Of a DNA stretch of 64,000 nucleotides, positions 1 through 22,705 are shown one piece after another (within the stretch, counting starts at the first letter, position 1; each line of letters opens with the position of its first letter). The position numbers and the translations under genes are program-made. Source of the DNA: Hyperoplus lanceolatus. Lineage: Eukaryota > Chordata > Actinopteri > Uranoscopiformes > Ammodytidae. The notes below the pieces were generated by a model that was not told the DNA's origin, searched no databases, and worked only from the letters and a program-made list of their open reading frames with translations. The DNA lies in NCBI GenBank assembly GCA_026929865.2, contig CM049404.1:27739001-27803000 (forward strand). Reading direction: 5' to 3'.

Positions 1-3000
1 GAAGTGTCGCAGGCACAACAGCGCCACCACCGTGCCCAAGACGAGGAGGAGATACAGACAGGACGCAGGCAGCATCTCACCATCTACACTGTCCGCCGGT
101 ACTTTAACCCAACTCTTTGGTTTAGTTTATTTCACATGCGTACTATACAAAAACATGTAGTGCTAAAATATTTAAGTACATGTGTGGGTAGCGGCAGAAA
201 CCTGTACAGGCTTTTATAGAAACCACAACCAAAAAAAACATTTAGAATATAAAACACACACGCACACATCCAAGCACACACACACTCTCTGCCTTGGCTT
301 ATTAGTGATTTATTTCATTAGTTTATTTTTCTTTTATTTTTAATCTGGGTTTAAACTTTTAGCCTTTTACACCTCAATTTGTGTGATCGAGTTGGGGGTT
401 CTTTGAAAATCCCTGGATGTTAATTCCCAATATTTGATATTTTTTTAATGAAAAATATCTTGTAAACATTTTGCTTCCAATTCACACAAATGATGGTTAG
501 TAGAGACAACATTAGACAAGAGATATGATCCAAATACCTTCAGAACAGCTCTAACCTGCTCGTATCGTCAAATTCTTAGTAATTTATTCTAGATGAATGC
601 ATACTAAGCGCTGTGATTTGAATGAAATGTTCTTACATGAGAGGCACAAACTGGGTCCAGGTTGATATAATGGCCGACAAATTGTAGTCCATTACATTAG
701 ACAAATACTTATTCTTCCTCTGTTTTTACCCTTTTCCTTTCTCCCATGTTTGTCTCACAGCTGCTGCTAAATTCAGAAGAGACTCCCTGTTCTGTCCCGA
801 TGAGCTGGACTCTCTCTTCTCCTACTTTGACACGGGAAACGGGCCTCGAAGTGAGTCACATTCTATTTTGTCCGTCTCTTTAAAAAAAAAGACAGTGGCA
901 ATGTTTTTCAATGTTCTAAGGTCTTAAATATATCATCATGACACTTTGGCCGTTAAAAATGGTTGTATAGGAGAAAGATACATGTTGTACATTTTGGAAG
1001 CCAAGAATCTTAAAAATGTACCAGAATATGTTTTTGCCTGACGTGTTTCGCCTTAACTGAAGATTCTCACCCATGGATTGTGAATCAGATGCTTGAGTCT
1101 TGCCTGTTTAGTTTGCTTAAAACTTGTTTGAACAACACAGAGAGAGAGAGAGAGACAGAGACAGAGAGCGAGAGAGACAGACAGACAGCTATAACTAATG
1201 TGTCCTTGTTGTCGTGGCGTCTCCCGGTCCGGCAGGCCTGAGCAGTGACAGCGGGTTGGGCGGCAGCACAGACGGCAGCACAGACATCCTGGTCTTTGGC
1301 TCGGTGGTGGACAGCGTCACAGAGGGTGAGTGAGTCCACTGCGATGTCTGACAGATGGTCCCTCTTTATTAAGTACACACCAGCTACAGTCGATATACTG
1401 TGTATATATATATGTTTATTACACCGCACTGATAAATGCTGATTGGTCAAACACAGCATTCTACGGTTCGTTATTACTCGATAATTTCTCGGTATTCACT
1501 GTTGCCATGGAAGCTGTTCCGACCATAGCGACACCCATTTTTCCCCGTAAGAAATAAAAACATTTCTCAATAAATATAACCAAACTTAAAAAAATAACTT
1601 TTGCTTAATGAATTTATTGAAGCAAGATGCACATTGGAGTCCTGTATATTCCTCGAGACTGACCCGTTTGCAATAGGCCTACATACACTATTATCCCTTT
1701 CACATATACATCTGGTGTACGTTATATTTCTTTAACATGAGTTTTTCTCTGTCTGTGTTCAGAGTGTGAAGTGTCAGAGGACTCTAGTGGTGAAGCAGAG
1801 CTGGAGGCGGAGCCAGAGACGTCAGACCCAGAGGACCTGAGGGAGCTTCACCCCGGGGTGCTGCTCTACAAAGCCTCTAAAGCCAGAAACCTGCCCGTCA
1901 TGGCCGAAGCCCTGGCCCACGGAGGAGACGTTAACATGGTCAACGATGAGGACGAAGGGAAGACGCCACTCATACAGGCTGTGATGGGGGTGAGTTAAAA
2001 AAATGACTCCAATTATTACAGGCAGCAACATACCTGTGGATCTAAGTCAGAGTTTTTGTAATAGAACAAAAAAAAATAAAAGGTATTTTTCATGTCTTAA
2101 ATTCACGAGTGTCAGTTGTTTAGAAGCAGTTGTTTAGACATCTTTGTCAAGTCTGTGAAAATCTGCTGTATTATGTCATAGTGATCATCAGTGGGATCTC
2201 AGGGTGGGCTATTAGAGTTCAAATGTTTAACGGAAAGCCGGTGATACAAACTATTTAAAAGCATGGAGTTTGTAATCTATTGGTATTTAACTTTCAGAGA
2301 GGCTGAAAGATGCTATTGAGTTGCATTGTGGGAAATGTAGGATTCATTTTTTTTTTGTAGATTGAACCATACCAGAAATTGGAAACTACAAAATGAGGAT
2401 ATCTACAGCAATATCGTGTTGTCAGCTCCAAACTAACTGGTGTTGTTACTATATTCCAGGGTTCGTTGATCGCCTGTGAGTTCCTACTGCAAAACGCTGC
2501 TGACGTCAACCAAAGAGACTCCAGAGGGAGATGTCCCCTGCATCATGCTACATATCTGGGACACACGGGGTGAGTCAGGGAGGCAGAAAGAAGCTGTTTA
2601 CACCGGGCTGTCATAACTTTTAAAATATTCTTCTTATCCTTAACCCTTTGTCACCAGCCAGTTTTCCATCTAAATATATGTCCTCCAACTTGTTTTTGCT
2701 GTGATTAATCTCCATGTATCTGGTGTTTTCAGGCAGGTGTGTTTGTTCCTGAAGAGAGGAGCTACTCAGCATGACGGAGACGAGGACGGCCAGGACCCTC
2801 TGAGTATAGCCGTGCAGCAAGCCAACGCTGACATCGTCACACTGTATGTGCATTTATTTAAAGACTTTCCATTACATTTTTATTTCACTCCTCCAGCCTT
2901 TGTGAATTTTAAATTTGTGTCCGCCTTTCTTCTTCAGACTACGTTTGGCCAGGATGAACGAGGAGATGCGGGAGTCGGAGGGGCCCTTTGGACAGCCAGG

Positions 3001-3085
3001 TCAATACCCAATCACCAGTCCCACTGAGCAGCAGTATAAGAGATGCATTCAGGAGTTTATCTGTCTCACTATAGCCGAGTGCTAG
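1..3085 (+). CDS. acap3: acap3 3' part, short isoform (read-through ACAP3-type C-terminus)
   Basis: This is an ArfGAP with coiled coil, ankyrin repeats and PH domain, 3' third only; the BAR, PH and ArfGAP exons lie upstream of the window. The family stimulates GTP hydrolysis on Arf6 and controls endosome and membrane traffic. The exons I place are 2-98 (continuing upstream), 761-850, 1236-1325, 1763-1989, 2460-2569, 2733-2843 and 2938-3085. All junctions are GT-AG and the reading frame is open for 290 residues. Visible motifs are KFRRDSLFCPDELDSLFSYF, the acidic linker SLSSDSGLGGSTDGSTD, and three ankyrin repeats (ALAHGGDVN, EFLLQNAADVNQRD, CLFLKRGATQHDGD), then DPLSIAVQQANADIVTLLRL. The end SPTEQQYKRCIQEFI followed by a stop at 3083-3085 is the ACAP3-type tail. 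The linker and tail separate it from ACAP1 and ACAP2. Which teleost copy (a or b) it is cannot be told. Confidence 0.93.
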
Positions 3086-5815
3086 AATCAAGTCCAGTCA
3101 GGTTTAAACACAGTGCACGGGGTGCCAGCAAAACACATGACTGACTGAGAGAGAGAGACACTTGTTTTCTCTATTAGGGACTTTTCACAACCACATTAAT
3201 ATCTTCTCTACATCAGATATATCAAAATAATTCTAGTGTTCCTCCCCCCCAGCACAGTTTGCTAGACTGTAGTCAACAGCGGTCATCCCCCTCGCTCAGG
3301 ATCACACAACCACTCAATATTAACCTCTTTTTAATGATGTCAGATTTGACCAACTAAACTTTTTTCACATCAGTTCAATCCATAGCGAAGTAGACAAATC
3401 ACTGCCATGGAAGGGTTAACCACTTCTTAAAATATAGTTTTACATCAGCACTTGTTGTCATGCAATCAATAGTCCTTTGATAAAGTCATCAGCAGTGTAT
3501 TGGGAAGCAATGAAGCCCTTTTATTGAGAGGTTTAAGAGGGTACAGGGTACCTTGTGTAGCACAGATGAGTCGAGGAATGATGCCAAAACGGTCAGGGTA
3601 CAAAGTGGTTCAGCCAAATCACTCACCTGTTCGAGGTCAATTAAATGTCAGTTCTTGTATTTAGGGGTAATTATGAGGCTGCGATAACTGTGACTGAGCG
3701 TGAAATGGTCTTAGACAAAGAATCATTTCTCAGTTTTGATCAAGAGATTGATCAGGTGAAGCTTTTAGTTTTAATCAAAAGCAAATTATGCACTTTTTCT
3801 TACCAACAGTGATTTTAAATTTTGTTTTTAAGCTCTTAATGTCGTTCTAACTTCCTTTTTAGTGTCTTATTTTTTTCTGAATAGTTTGAACGGTTTTTTC
3901 TTTTTTTCCTTTATTTATGACCAAGCGTCCTGAGCAATAGTGCAATGATTATTTCGGTACGGAAAACCTGTATTTTTTTGTATGACGTTTGAACTACAAT
4001 GCAGATGGTATTTTTTTAAGCTGGATATATTTTGTTAGATATTATTTTGCTGAGCACTCACTCACGTAGTGCCAGTGTTATATTCTCATTATGAGAAAGA
4101 GAGCCAGTCCTTCGTAGTTTCATGATATAAAATCACTTGGGAGTAATTCCGCAGTGAATGATTGGACAATTTTGATAAATCACACACTAAGCTAACATGT
4201 GATACAGTATTTGTATGTTAAAACGTTTGTTTATGGTAATGTAATGTATCACGATATTAGATATTTGTTTATAGTGCATGGGTGGCTGTTGCCCAGTTCT
4301 TCCTACTCCCGGTTGCTTTTGTTTACTTCTGTGCCCGGTGTATGTGAAATATATTTGACATTTGGTATCGTTAAATAATGTTGATATCCGTATTATATAC
4401 TGCCAAATCATGACAACTCAGTGCATGGAATGACATTCATGACAGCAAAACAGACCGACCACACCCTTATCCCACTGTCTTCCATAGGCTGGATTATGTT
4501 GGTGCAAAAAAAAAGCTTGATGACTATAAACATGGAAGCATGAACGCTGTCCCAATTTTTTTATTTATATGAATTTAAAATTAAAATTAAAAAATATTTA
4601 TTTAAAAAAAAAAAAAAAAAAATCAGAAATATCATTTTAAATTAAAATTAAACAAATGAATTATTTTAAAGGACGTGAAAGTGACAGAACGAGCAGTTCA
4701 CAAATTGTCTCCTTTCCCTTCAGCACTTTGAAACACACTGAATCCAGCCTTCCCCTTACTTTGTGCAGTATTAGTGTGGGAGCCACACACCATCTTTACT
4801 AAGAGGAAGTGGTCATTTTAATAGACTAATGATGTCATCATATGACCAAACAATGATTTGCATCACGCCATTGAAAGATTATGTGTTGTACAGTACGACG
4901 TGTCTACAGTGTACCAGTCAGTAACAAGTTGACTGTTTGTGTATATTAACTAAAAACTATTAACACTTTAACTGCCTGCTTCTAACATGCAATTTTGAAC
5001 TTTTCTTGTATTTTTTCTGTCTATGACTGTTAACTGTTCAATTTCTTCTGATTATTGTTGGAGAGCTATGTCTCTGAATAAACAGTACCTGTGCATACTA
5101 ACACTTCTGCGACTGCTACTAATGTTTTTTTTGACTAATAAATGGAAGATGTGACTAAAACTTAACCCTCTCCCTCTGCGTCGTTGCTTCATTTCTAATC
5201 CTTTTGACAAGCTTTTACTACATTTATTATTAACAAACTTCTAACATGAACTAATCTTGTTTATGATTTTAACAGCATGAGATTGTAACATGTTTATTGT
5301 ATAAACTAGAATATGAGCCAAGAGTTTGAATATGCATGAGTTTTTTTTTACGCTTTATTTATTTATTTTTTCAAAGAACACACACACACACGCAACTGAA
5401 AAAGTGAACAAAAACAAAAGACAAAACAAACAACCAACATGCATGAGGAGAGTTTAACATTCAAGTTTCAAATGAGCTTTTCTCCTCGAAGTCGAAGAAC
5501 AATTATAACTTAGCATTTACAAGGAGTAGGTCTATATCAATATGAAAGATGGTATAGAAAATGTTTCCAGTGTCAACGATCAAAACTCTTGTGTAGTAAT
5601 CCAACTGCTATTTGAATAGCTTCTGATTGATAAATAACAGAATATAACGTAGCTGCAGTCATACTTAATGGAACCACTGAATCCTTAGCAAAGTACAAGT
5701 AGGCTACTTCAATTTTGTTCTGTAGCCTACATGTTGTCAAGTAATGTAATGTAATGAAGTAGGGGGATACAGAAGCCATATTTACTTTAAATGTTGCACT
5801 CGGTGATCTTTCTTT

Positions 5816-5909
<94 letters not shown>

Positions 5910-6717
5910 GAAAGCCAGGAATGTCCATTCCCCCTTTTTTTCTAATTAGCCAAGCCTGGGAGCTCTCATGGGGCACAAAAGAGTTCAACTAGCTTTTGTC
6001 ATCATGCCGGCATTTTCAGCGGTTACCATGGCCACAAGAAAAGTAAAAGCTCAGAATTAGGAGGGAAGCTTCATGGTGCCTCAGCCTGTTTTGGGCTTTC
6101 AGTTCATGAGGCCTTCTCTTAAAACTTTTTCCACTCATTGATTCTATTCATAAAAAGATGTTTTGACTGTTGGTTGCATTCAAGCCATTGCCAAATGACA
6201 CATTAAGCCTATCAGTTCCACACAACTCTGTATTTCTCATTATGGCAGCGTTTACAAACTGCTCTTGCCCCCTGACACTGGTGCAGGAGCTCAGAAAAAA
6301 TCCCAAGAAATGTTGTTGTTGTTAGTTGTTTAGATGTTTTTGTTGATTCCACTTCTAAGATAAAACCTGGACATAGGACTAGAGTAGAAACAATTAAAAT
6401 CCATACATGATCACAGAAGGCTTACCTCATGTAGATATGTCACTGTAACAGTGTTGTCGTAATTACTCAGAATTCCTCATGGGGGACAACAGAAGTTACG
6501 CACTGTAGCTTTAAGTGTCAGGCAAATCAGGCCTCAGTTAATGTGGTCAAAGTAGCATAATTTTCATCATCATTGTTTTTATTTATTTCGTATCGTTTTG
6601 TCTTAAACAGGAGACGCCACATACGTTGACATCTTCCGAGAGTTTTCCCACATGGCGTCACACAACCCGGAGAAGCTGAAGCGAAGGAGTGTGCACTTCA
6701 GGCACTCCTTCAGATAG
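1..6717 (+). CDS. acap3: acap3 long isoform, spliced to a distal ACAP1/2-type last exon
   Basis: The exons are the same as in the short form up to 2999. There a weak donor (CAG|GTCAAT) allows a 3.6 kb splice to an exon at 6611-6717. The acceptor is TTAAACAG, the phase matches exactly and the stop is at 6715-6717. The added tail reads GDATYVDIFREFSHMASHNP, then EKLKRRSVHFRHSFR. From memory, ACAP1 and ACAP2 end in the closely similar GDETY..DIFRDFS.MAS..PEKL. The mature partial protein would be 297 residues in this window. The conserved tail and frame strongly support a real exon. Its use in transcripts is inferred. Confidence 0.83.
5077..5142 (+). terminator. acap3: Proximal poly(A) signals of acap3
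   Basis: AATAAA is found at 5077-5082 and again at 5137-5142, about 2 kb after the short-isoform stop. They would end the read-through transcript. Their use is inferred. Confidence 0.5.
5819..5907. repeat. (CA)n microsatellite
   Basis: About 44 uninterrupted CA units in the last intron/UTR of acap3. Confidence 0.98.
6170..6514. mobile_element. TTAA-bounded MITE, family C copy 2
   Basis: The right end reads GAAGTTACGCACTGTAGC followed by TTAA at 6511-6514. The inside (for example TATGGCAGCGTTTACAAACTG and TAATTACTCAGAATTCCTCA) matches the copy at 56826-57127. The left end is eroded, so its start is approximate. Confidence 0.75.
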
Positions 6718-7630
6718 TCCGGTCCGCCCCCAAGAGACTGCACAGCAACAACAACCGTATACTTGAAAAGTGCAAGAGCCACTTTCCATATGTTGCACCA
6801 GTTCAAAATGACAAGTCATCCTATACAGAGATTGAAACTTAAACCACTTACAGATTTAAAAAAAAAGGAAATTATTTTCTTCATCAAATTAAATTTTTAC
6901 AATCTGTATTCAAAGTTACACTTTTTAAATGTATTATAAAATAGATAAGTTAGTGGTTTTGTGATGCTGTAATTCAGTGTTCAGAATAGATCTGCATCAT
7001 ATGTGCGAGAGTCTTTGTGCTGTTCTTAGATGAAACTTTTATTTTGAAATTATTTGAGGATCGGCTGGTCTCTTCCTTTTTTTAAAATGCATATAGGCTA
7101 GAAAAAATATAGCTTTTGTACAATGTAAGATGGAACTGAACATGCCAAGCACTTGTTTTGAATATTATTGTCGTTGTCTGAATTTTTTTGAATGAAATAT
7201 TTTGTTTGCTGCGAGAATTTCTTTTTAAATTCTGATCGACATGTTTGGACTCAATGAAGGAATTTCATCAATACTTTACATAGCCTAGAAAATACATATT
7301 TCCTGTGTTTGTAATGCATGCATTTACTCCTGTTATATTTCAAATTTAAACTTGAATTCAGCTGTGTGTCAAGTTATCATCTACAATCCAACATCCTGAA
7401 GTCCTAGTGTTATTTCATGATATTTTGTAATTTTTTTTTTTTTTGCGTGGACTTTGCTGGTCTAGTCTTTGCAATATTTTGTTTAAATAAACTTCACAGT
7501 ACCACTATGAAATGCAGTGCTTATGTCACTGTTATACATGCTGTAGAAGCAAAACAAATGTCTAATATATGTGAATGAAGAGGAATGCTGATGAAAAATT
7601 GTTGGAATGAAATAAAGGTTGTCTGTGTTT
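6718..7630 (+). other. acap3: acap3 distal 3' UTR
   Basis: AT-rich non-coding sequence after the long-isoform stop. It carries AATAAA at 7486-7491 and 7611-7616. No coding exon was seen. The 3' end is placed just after the last signal by inference. Confidence 0.7.
7486..7616 (+). terminator. acap3: Distal poly(A) signals of acap3
   Basis: AATAAA at 7486-7491 and at 7611-7616, about 770 and 895 bp after the distal stop. Confidence 0.6.
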
Positions 7631-8460
7631 ACACGCATGCGCAGTGTCTCGGTTGAATTTTGAGTCACCTGTTTTGGACATCACATCTCTGTAGCTGAAA
7701 CAACAGCGCCCTCTTGTGTTGGAATTTGACACTGGTTGATATTACGTTTTTAGAGTTAGATAATGAAGAGAAGACTATGGGCCAGTTTCACAGACATGGA
7801 TCAAGCCTAGTCCTGGACTAAATCGAATTTTGAATGGAGATTGTCCATTGAAAGTACAATTTAGTCCAGACCTAGGCTTAATCCATGTCTGCGAAACCGG
7901 CCCTATGTATGATAAACTTGCTAGATAAATTACTGAACAACCCACCGCAAGGAGATGTTTTTTTGGCCATGTTGAATGTGGTGTTATTATAGACTTTATC
8001 CATTTAGTATTTAGAACTACTGATATTGCTGTACTCCTACTTGAGAAGCAATTTGAAAAATATATTTCTCGACATTTGAAATAGGTTAAAACTGTTTTCT
8101 TAAATTAATTCTAAAGGGCAATGCAAGGGAAGTCCATGTAGGCTATATAGCCTAGGCCTAGCACGAAACAAGGTATTTGAAAGTGCTTGCTTAGGGGCAT
8201 AAAAAAGAATAAAACATAAAGACGTTAATATTCCAATTGCAGTTAAGAAATGCTAAAAACAAAAAGCGAAAACTGTCAGTCAAAATTGTTAAAACATTAC
8301 ATTAAATTGAATTTAAAAGACAATAAAAACTCAAATAAAAAAAGTACAACATTTGTGTATTCAATGCTATTTTACACGTGTAAGGTAACATTAGATGTAA
8401 GTACTCCTATAAACTACACAATAAAGGTTTTCTAGTGTTGAAGTGAAACATGCAAACAGA
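7631..8460. other. acap3-hipk1 intergenic gap
   Basis: Apart from the foldback element I see only AT-rich sequence. No exon or RNA gene was recognised. Confidence 0.6.
7779..7903. mobile_element. Foldback MITE with long terminal inverted repeats
   Basis: The 125 bp segment begins GGGCCAGTTTCACAGACATG and ends in its near-perfect reverse complement (CATGTCTGCGAAACCGGCCC). The two arms also share AAGCCTAGTCCTGGACTAAA and its complement, so the whole unit can fold into one hairpin around ATGGAGATTGTCCAT. TAT flanks both ends. It lies in the 0.85 kb gap between acap3 and hipk1. Confidence 0.85.
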
Positions 8461-8620
8461 CGAGCTCTGGCTGCCTCATCCCTGCAGTCTACGGAGAACG
8501 GACGCAGGTGACGTCTCTCGGGCGGTCTCTGGCGTCACGTCGCGAGGACACAGGAAGTAGGCTACTGCGATCAGACGGTCCGCGGTGATGGATTGATGGA
8601 GCCCTTTGGAGGCGACAACC
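8460..8620 (+). promoter_or_regulatory. hipk1: Probable hipk1 promoter region
   Basis: A local GC- and CpG-rich stretch upstream of a spliced leader. It contains a CRE-like TGACGTC at 8509-8515, GCGTCACGTCGCG around 8532 and an ETS-like CAGGAAGT near 8551. The start site itself is not defined by sequence alone. Confidence 0.45.
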
Positions 8621-8868
8621 CAAATTATGACGCTAACATACACTGACATGATGCACATTTTGCTCCCTTGTCACGCGATGTGACTGTGGATTTGGACTCA
8701 GCTAGCTGTCGTTGGCTGTTAGCTTTAGCCCCTTTCGGTCCATCCTGCTGCGGTGGGCTCCGGTGGCTGTGCACGGGGGCAACCAGCTCAGCTGATCCGC
8801 AGCAGCATCAAACACAGCCCGGCCATCGGCCACCACGGTGTGTTGTGCTGTTCACTCATCAAATACAG
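8580..8868 (+). other. hipk1: hipk1 non-coding first exon (5' UTR)
   Basis: A GC-rich leader ending in the donor AATACAG|GTAGGA at 8868/8869, with no open frame joining the coding exon. It would splice to the acceptor at 9704/9705. The 5' edge is approximate. The intron 8869-9704 holds nothing I recognise. Confidence 0.5.
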
Positions 8869-9706
8869 GTAGGACCAAGCGTCACTCATGCAAAGGTACA
8901 CGTGAGGTCAGACAGCATGACGCATGAAGGAACCAAAAACCTAAAACCCTGACCCTGATATAGTGATCCAGGTGGGACAAAGCAGGTAGACAGTGCACCT
9001 CTACGTGTGTCATGTTGCGTTATCTGATAATATAGCCAGTGGCTTACATACTATTTTCGTTAAACTGGATCTGAAGCGATTTGTTAATTCATCTATATAA
9101 CATGATGAGTGTTTATAAAGAAAAAAAATATGGCGCTATTGTTTTTATAATCATTCATCTGCATCTATTCTCTGGCTCCAGCTTCAACAGTGTGAGGTTC
9201 ACTGTTTATTTATATGTGTCATGTCATGTCATTGCAAACGGAATTATCATTTGGGGAATCATTGGTAGGACCTATAACACACTAAAAAGACACGTATTAA
9301 TAGCTCTGTGTCAATTTGTGACAGGTGTATTTTCAATATTTTCTGATGTGTTATTGATGGACCGATGAATGATAATAACAAAGTTGTAAAGATTATTGCG
9401 ATAAAGCGTTTTGTGAAAACTTGTAATTGAGTGAAATTATGTCACAATGGAGAGTTGAATGCTTGAAAGTTGACCTAAACCACGTGGTTTAACTACATCC
9501 ATTTCATATCGTCTGCTGCTTGCTTCATCATCATTTATGACAAACTCTTTATCGGAACTCTTGAAAAGCAACTTTGAGTTTCTAAAAAAATCACTATATA
9601 AATACATTATATTATTATTAATCTCACCTCTGCCCACTTCTCCCCTCTGGACTTCCATACATCCTTTTAATACTTTCTACTAATCTTTATCCTCATATTC
9701 ACAGAC

Positions 9707-19244
<9,538 letters not shown>

Positions 19245-20945
19245 AGACTGAAGGCGGATTGGGATAGAAGCGTTTTGACCAAAAGAGGATTGAGACCACA
19301 GAGGAGCACAACGAGCTCATCACAGGGCCACTGTGATTAAGGCTACCAAACTACATCTTTAACTTTTCCTTATACTGTCCAGTCATTTTATCTTTTAAGA
19401 AGTCTCTCTTTGATTATTTTAAATGAAATAATCACAGAATGTATCTATATTTTAATCATGATATTTAAAAAAATAATTATTCTATTTAAATTTTTGCATT
19501 AAATCATGTTGACCTCGACAAACAGTGCAGCCTATCTAAACAATGCCACAGTTTCTTTCTGCATTGGCTCTGTACTCCAAGTAAATTTTATTTTGAAATC
19601 AAACTTAAAGAGCATACTATCAGCTTTAATTTAAGGGTGTCTCTTTTTACATGAAATAAGCAACAATTGTAGCTTTTTCTTGTAATGCATACTTTTCTAT
19701 TTTAGGGCCAACAAACAAATCAAGCTCAAAATATTAGAGTTAATTGGATGTTTTAACTAATGTATATGTGTAATGTAAAAAATCCCTAAGTATTTTATTT
19801 TATGAAAGTGTGTTGAGGAAAAACTCAAATATTACTTACTATAATGCTGCTCTCTACTATAAGTGTTATTCTTTCTTAGTGTCAGAATCATCAAATAATT
19901 GCTTTAAACATTTAAATAATCCCCTTATTTATTTAATTAAATGTCTTTTCTTATTTTGAACCATCTCGTCGGCATGGCGATATGAATTTGATGTTTAATT
20001 TATGAATGTACTGTGTGTGTGTGTGTGTGTATGTTTTATCTGTATTATGAAACAAAATAATGGAGAACATAAGCTCTGTACTGTATAATGACGTGTCACT
20101 GTGTTCTTAGAATTTTTTCTTCAATTCTGTTTTAGTGCGGGCCTTTGACATGATTATATTTATATGTTTAGTATGTTGCTGTATGTATTTAGAGGTCATG
20201 TTTTTTTTATTATTCTTAAGGTTGCATGGTACAGACATGGAGTAGCATTCAGGACAGCTTTTTCGTATGAAACAAAAACTACAACCGAAGAATTAATAAC
20301 GTTACGTTAAATTTGTACGACAAAAACGCATTAATGATATTGGGAGAAAACTGTAAAAGCTCTTGTGTTGTGTAGTGATGTTTGTGAAGTAAAAAAAGCG
20401 TGCACATGAATTCTGATCATGTAAAAAAAAAAAAAATCTAATTTGTGAATTTTGAATAATCAAACCTGACAAAGTTAATTTATAAAAGAAAAAAATATAC
20501 ATGAATTGATGTTCAGTATGTAACCATATGGAATAACAAAAATCATTGGTTTGGTGAATTGATGGTTGTTATTACAATCCCGCTGTGTTGTGAAGTGCTG
20601 CATTTACATAGAACACACAATGAACCTTAACCTGTATATATGCAATAAAAATCTTCTCAAAACAGAATTTAAGAGACTCATTGATGATTATAACAAACTA
20701 AAGAATATTTTCAAAGAAACCAATTAATCTTACATATAGAGTACATCCAAATGAAATCCCACATCTGAGTGTTGATTCAGAGTAAGGCTGCATCTAATGA
20801 CTATTTTCCTTATCTATTTTGATTATGGATTTTTCATTTTGTGTAATTTTTTTTTAAGCACAAATGCCACACAAGCTCTGGTTGTAGCGTCTCAAAATGT
20901 TGCGTTTTCCCTTTAGTATGAATAAAATAAATACCTATTTTTGAG
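19245..20945 (+). other. hipk1: hipk1 3' UTR
   Basis: AT-rich non-coding sequence after the TAA at 19242-19244. It contains a short GT run near 20011-20030 and AATAAA signals at 20644-20649 and 20921-20926. Confidence 0.7.
20644..20926 (+). terminator. hipk1: hipk1 poly(A) signals
   Basis: AATAAA at 20644-20649 and at 20921-20926. The convergent sdf4 signals lie only 180 bp further on. Confidence 0.6.
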
Positions 20946-21107
20946 TTTTGGACCATTTGTAGGATATTTATAGACGTCACCTTACTATGAGAAAATGTCA
21001 TCAGGATTTTACACTGTTAATTTCTCATGAAAGTACTCTCTTACTTTCTGCCCTCATATTAACTTAACACTAAAGAAATCCAGGTGCAACTTAATTAATA
21101 AGAAATA

Positions 21108-21128
21108 TTTATTGTTTACCGGTTTATT
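21108..21128 (-). terminator. sdf4: sdf4 poly(A) signals
   Basis: TTTATT at 21108-21113 and 21123-21128 reads AATAAA on the minus strand, about 1.6 kb beyond the sdf4 stop. This makes hipk1 and sdf4 tail to tail. Confidence 0.55.

Positions 21129-22705
<1,577 letters not shown>

Larger units (their letters stand above)
3086..6610 (+). other. acap3: acap3 proximal 3' UTR and intron before the distal exon
   Basis: No coding exon was seen. The proximal part should be the 3' UTR of the short isoform, with AATAAA at 5077-5082 and 5137-5142. Beyond that are a CA microsatellite (5819-5907) and a TTAA-bounded repeat copy ending at 6514. The rest is AT-rich and unremarkable. Confidence 0.65.

Noticed and set aside
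8668..8952. 94-codon frame at the hipk1 leader
   Set aside because: It crosses a good splice donor at 8868 and shows no similarity to HIPK N-termini; it is better read as a non-coding exon.
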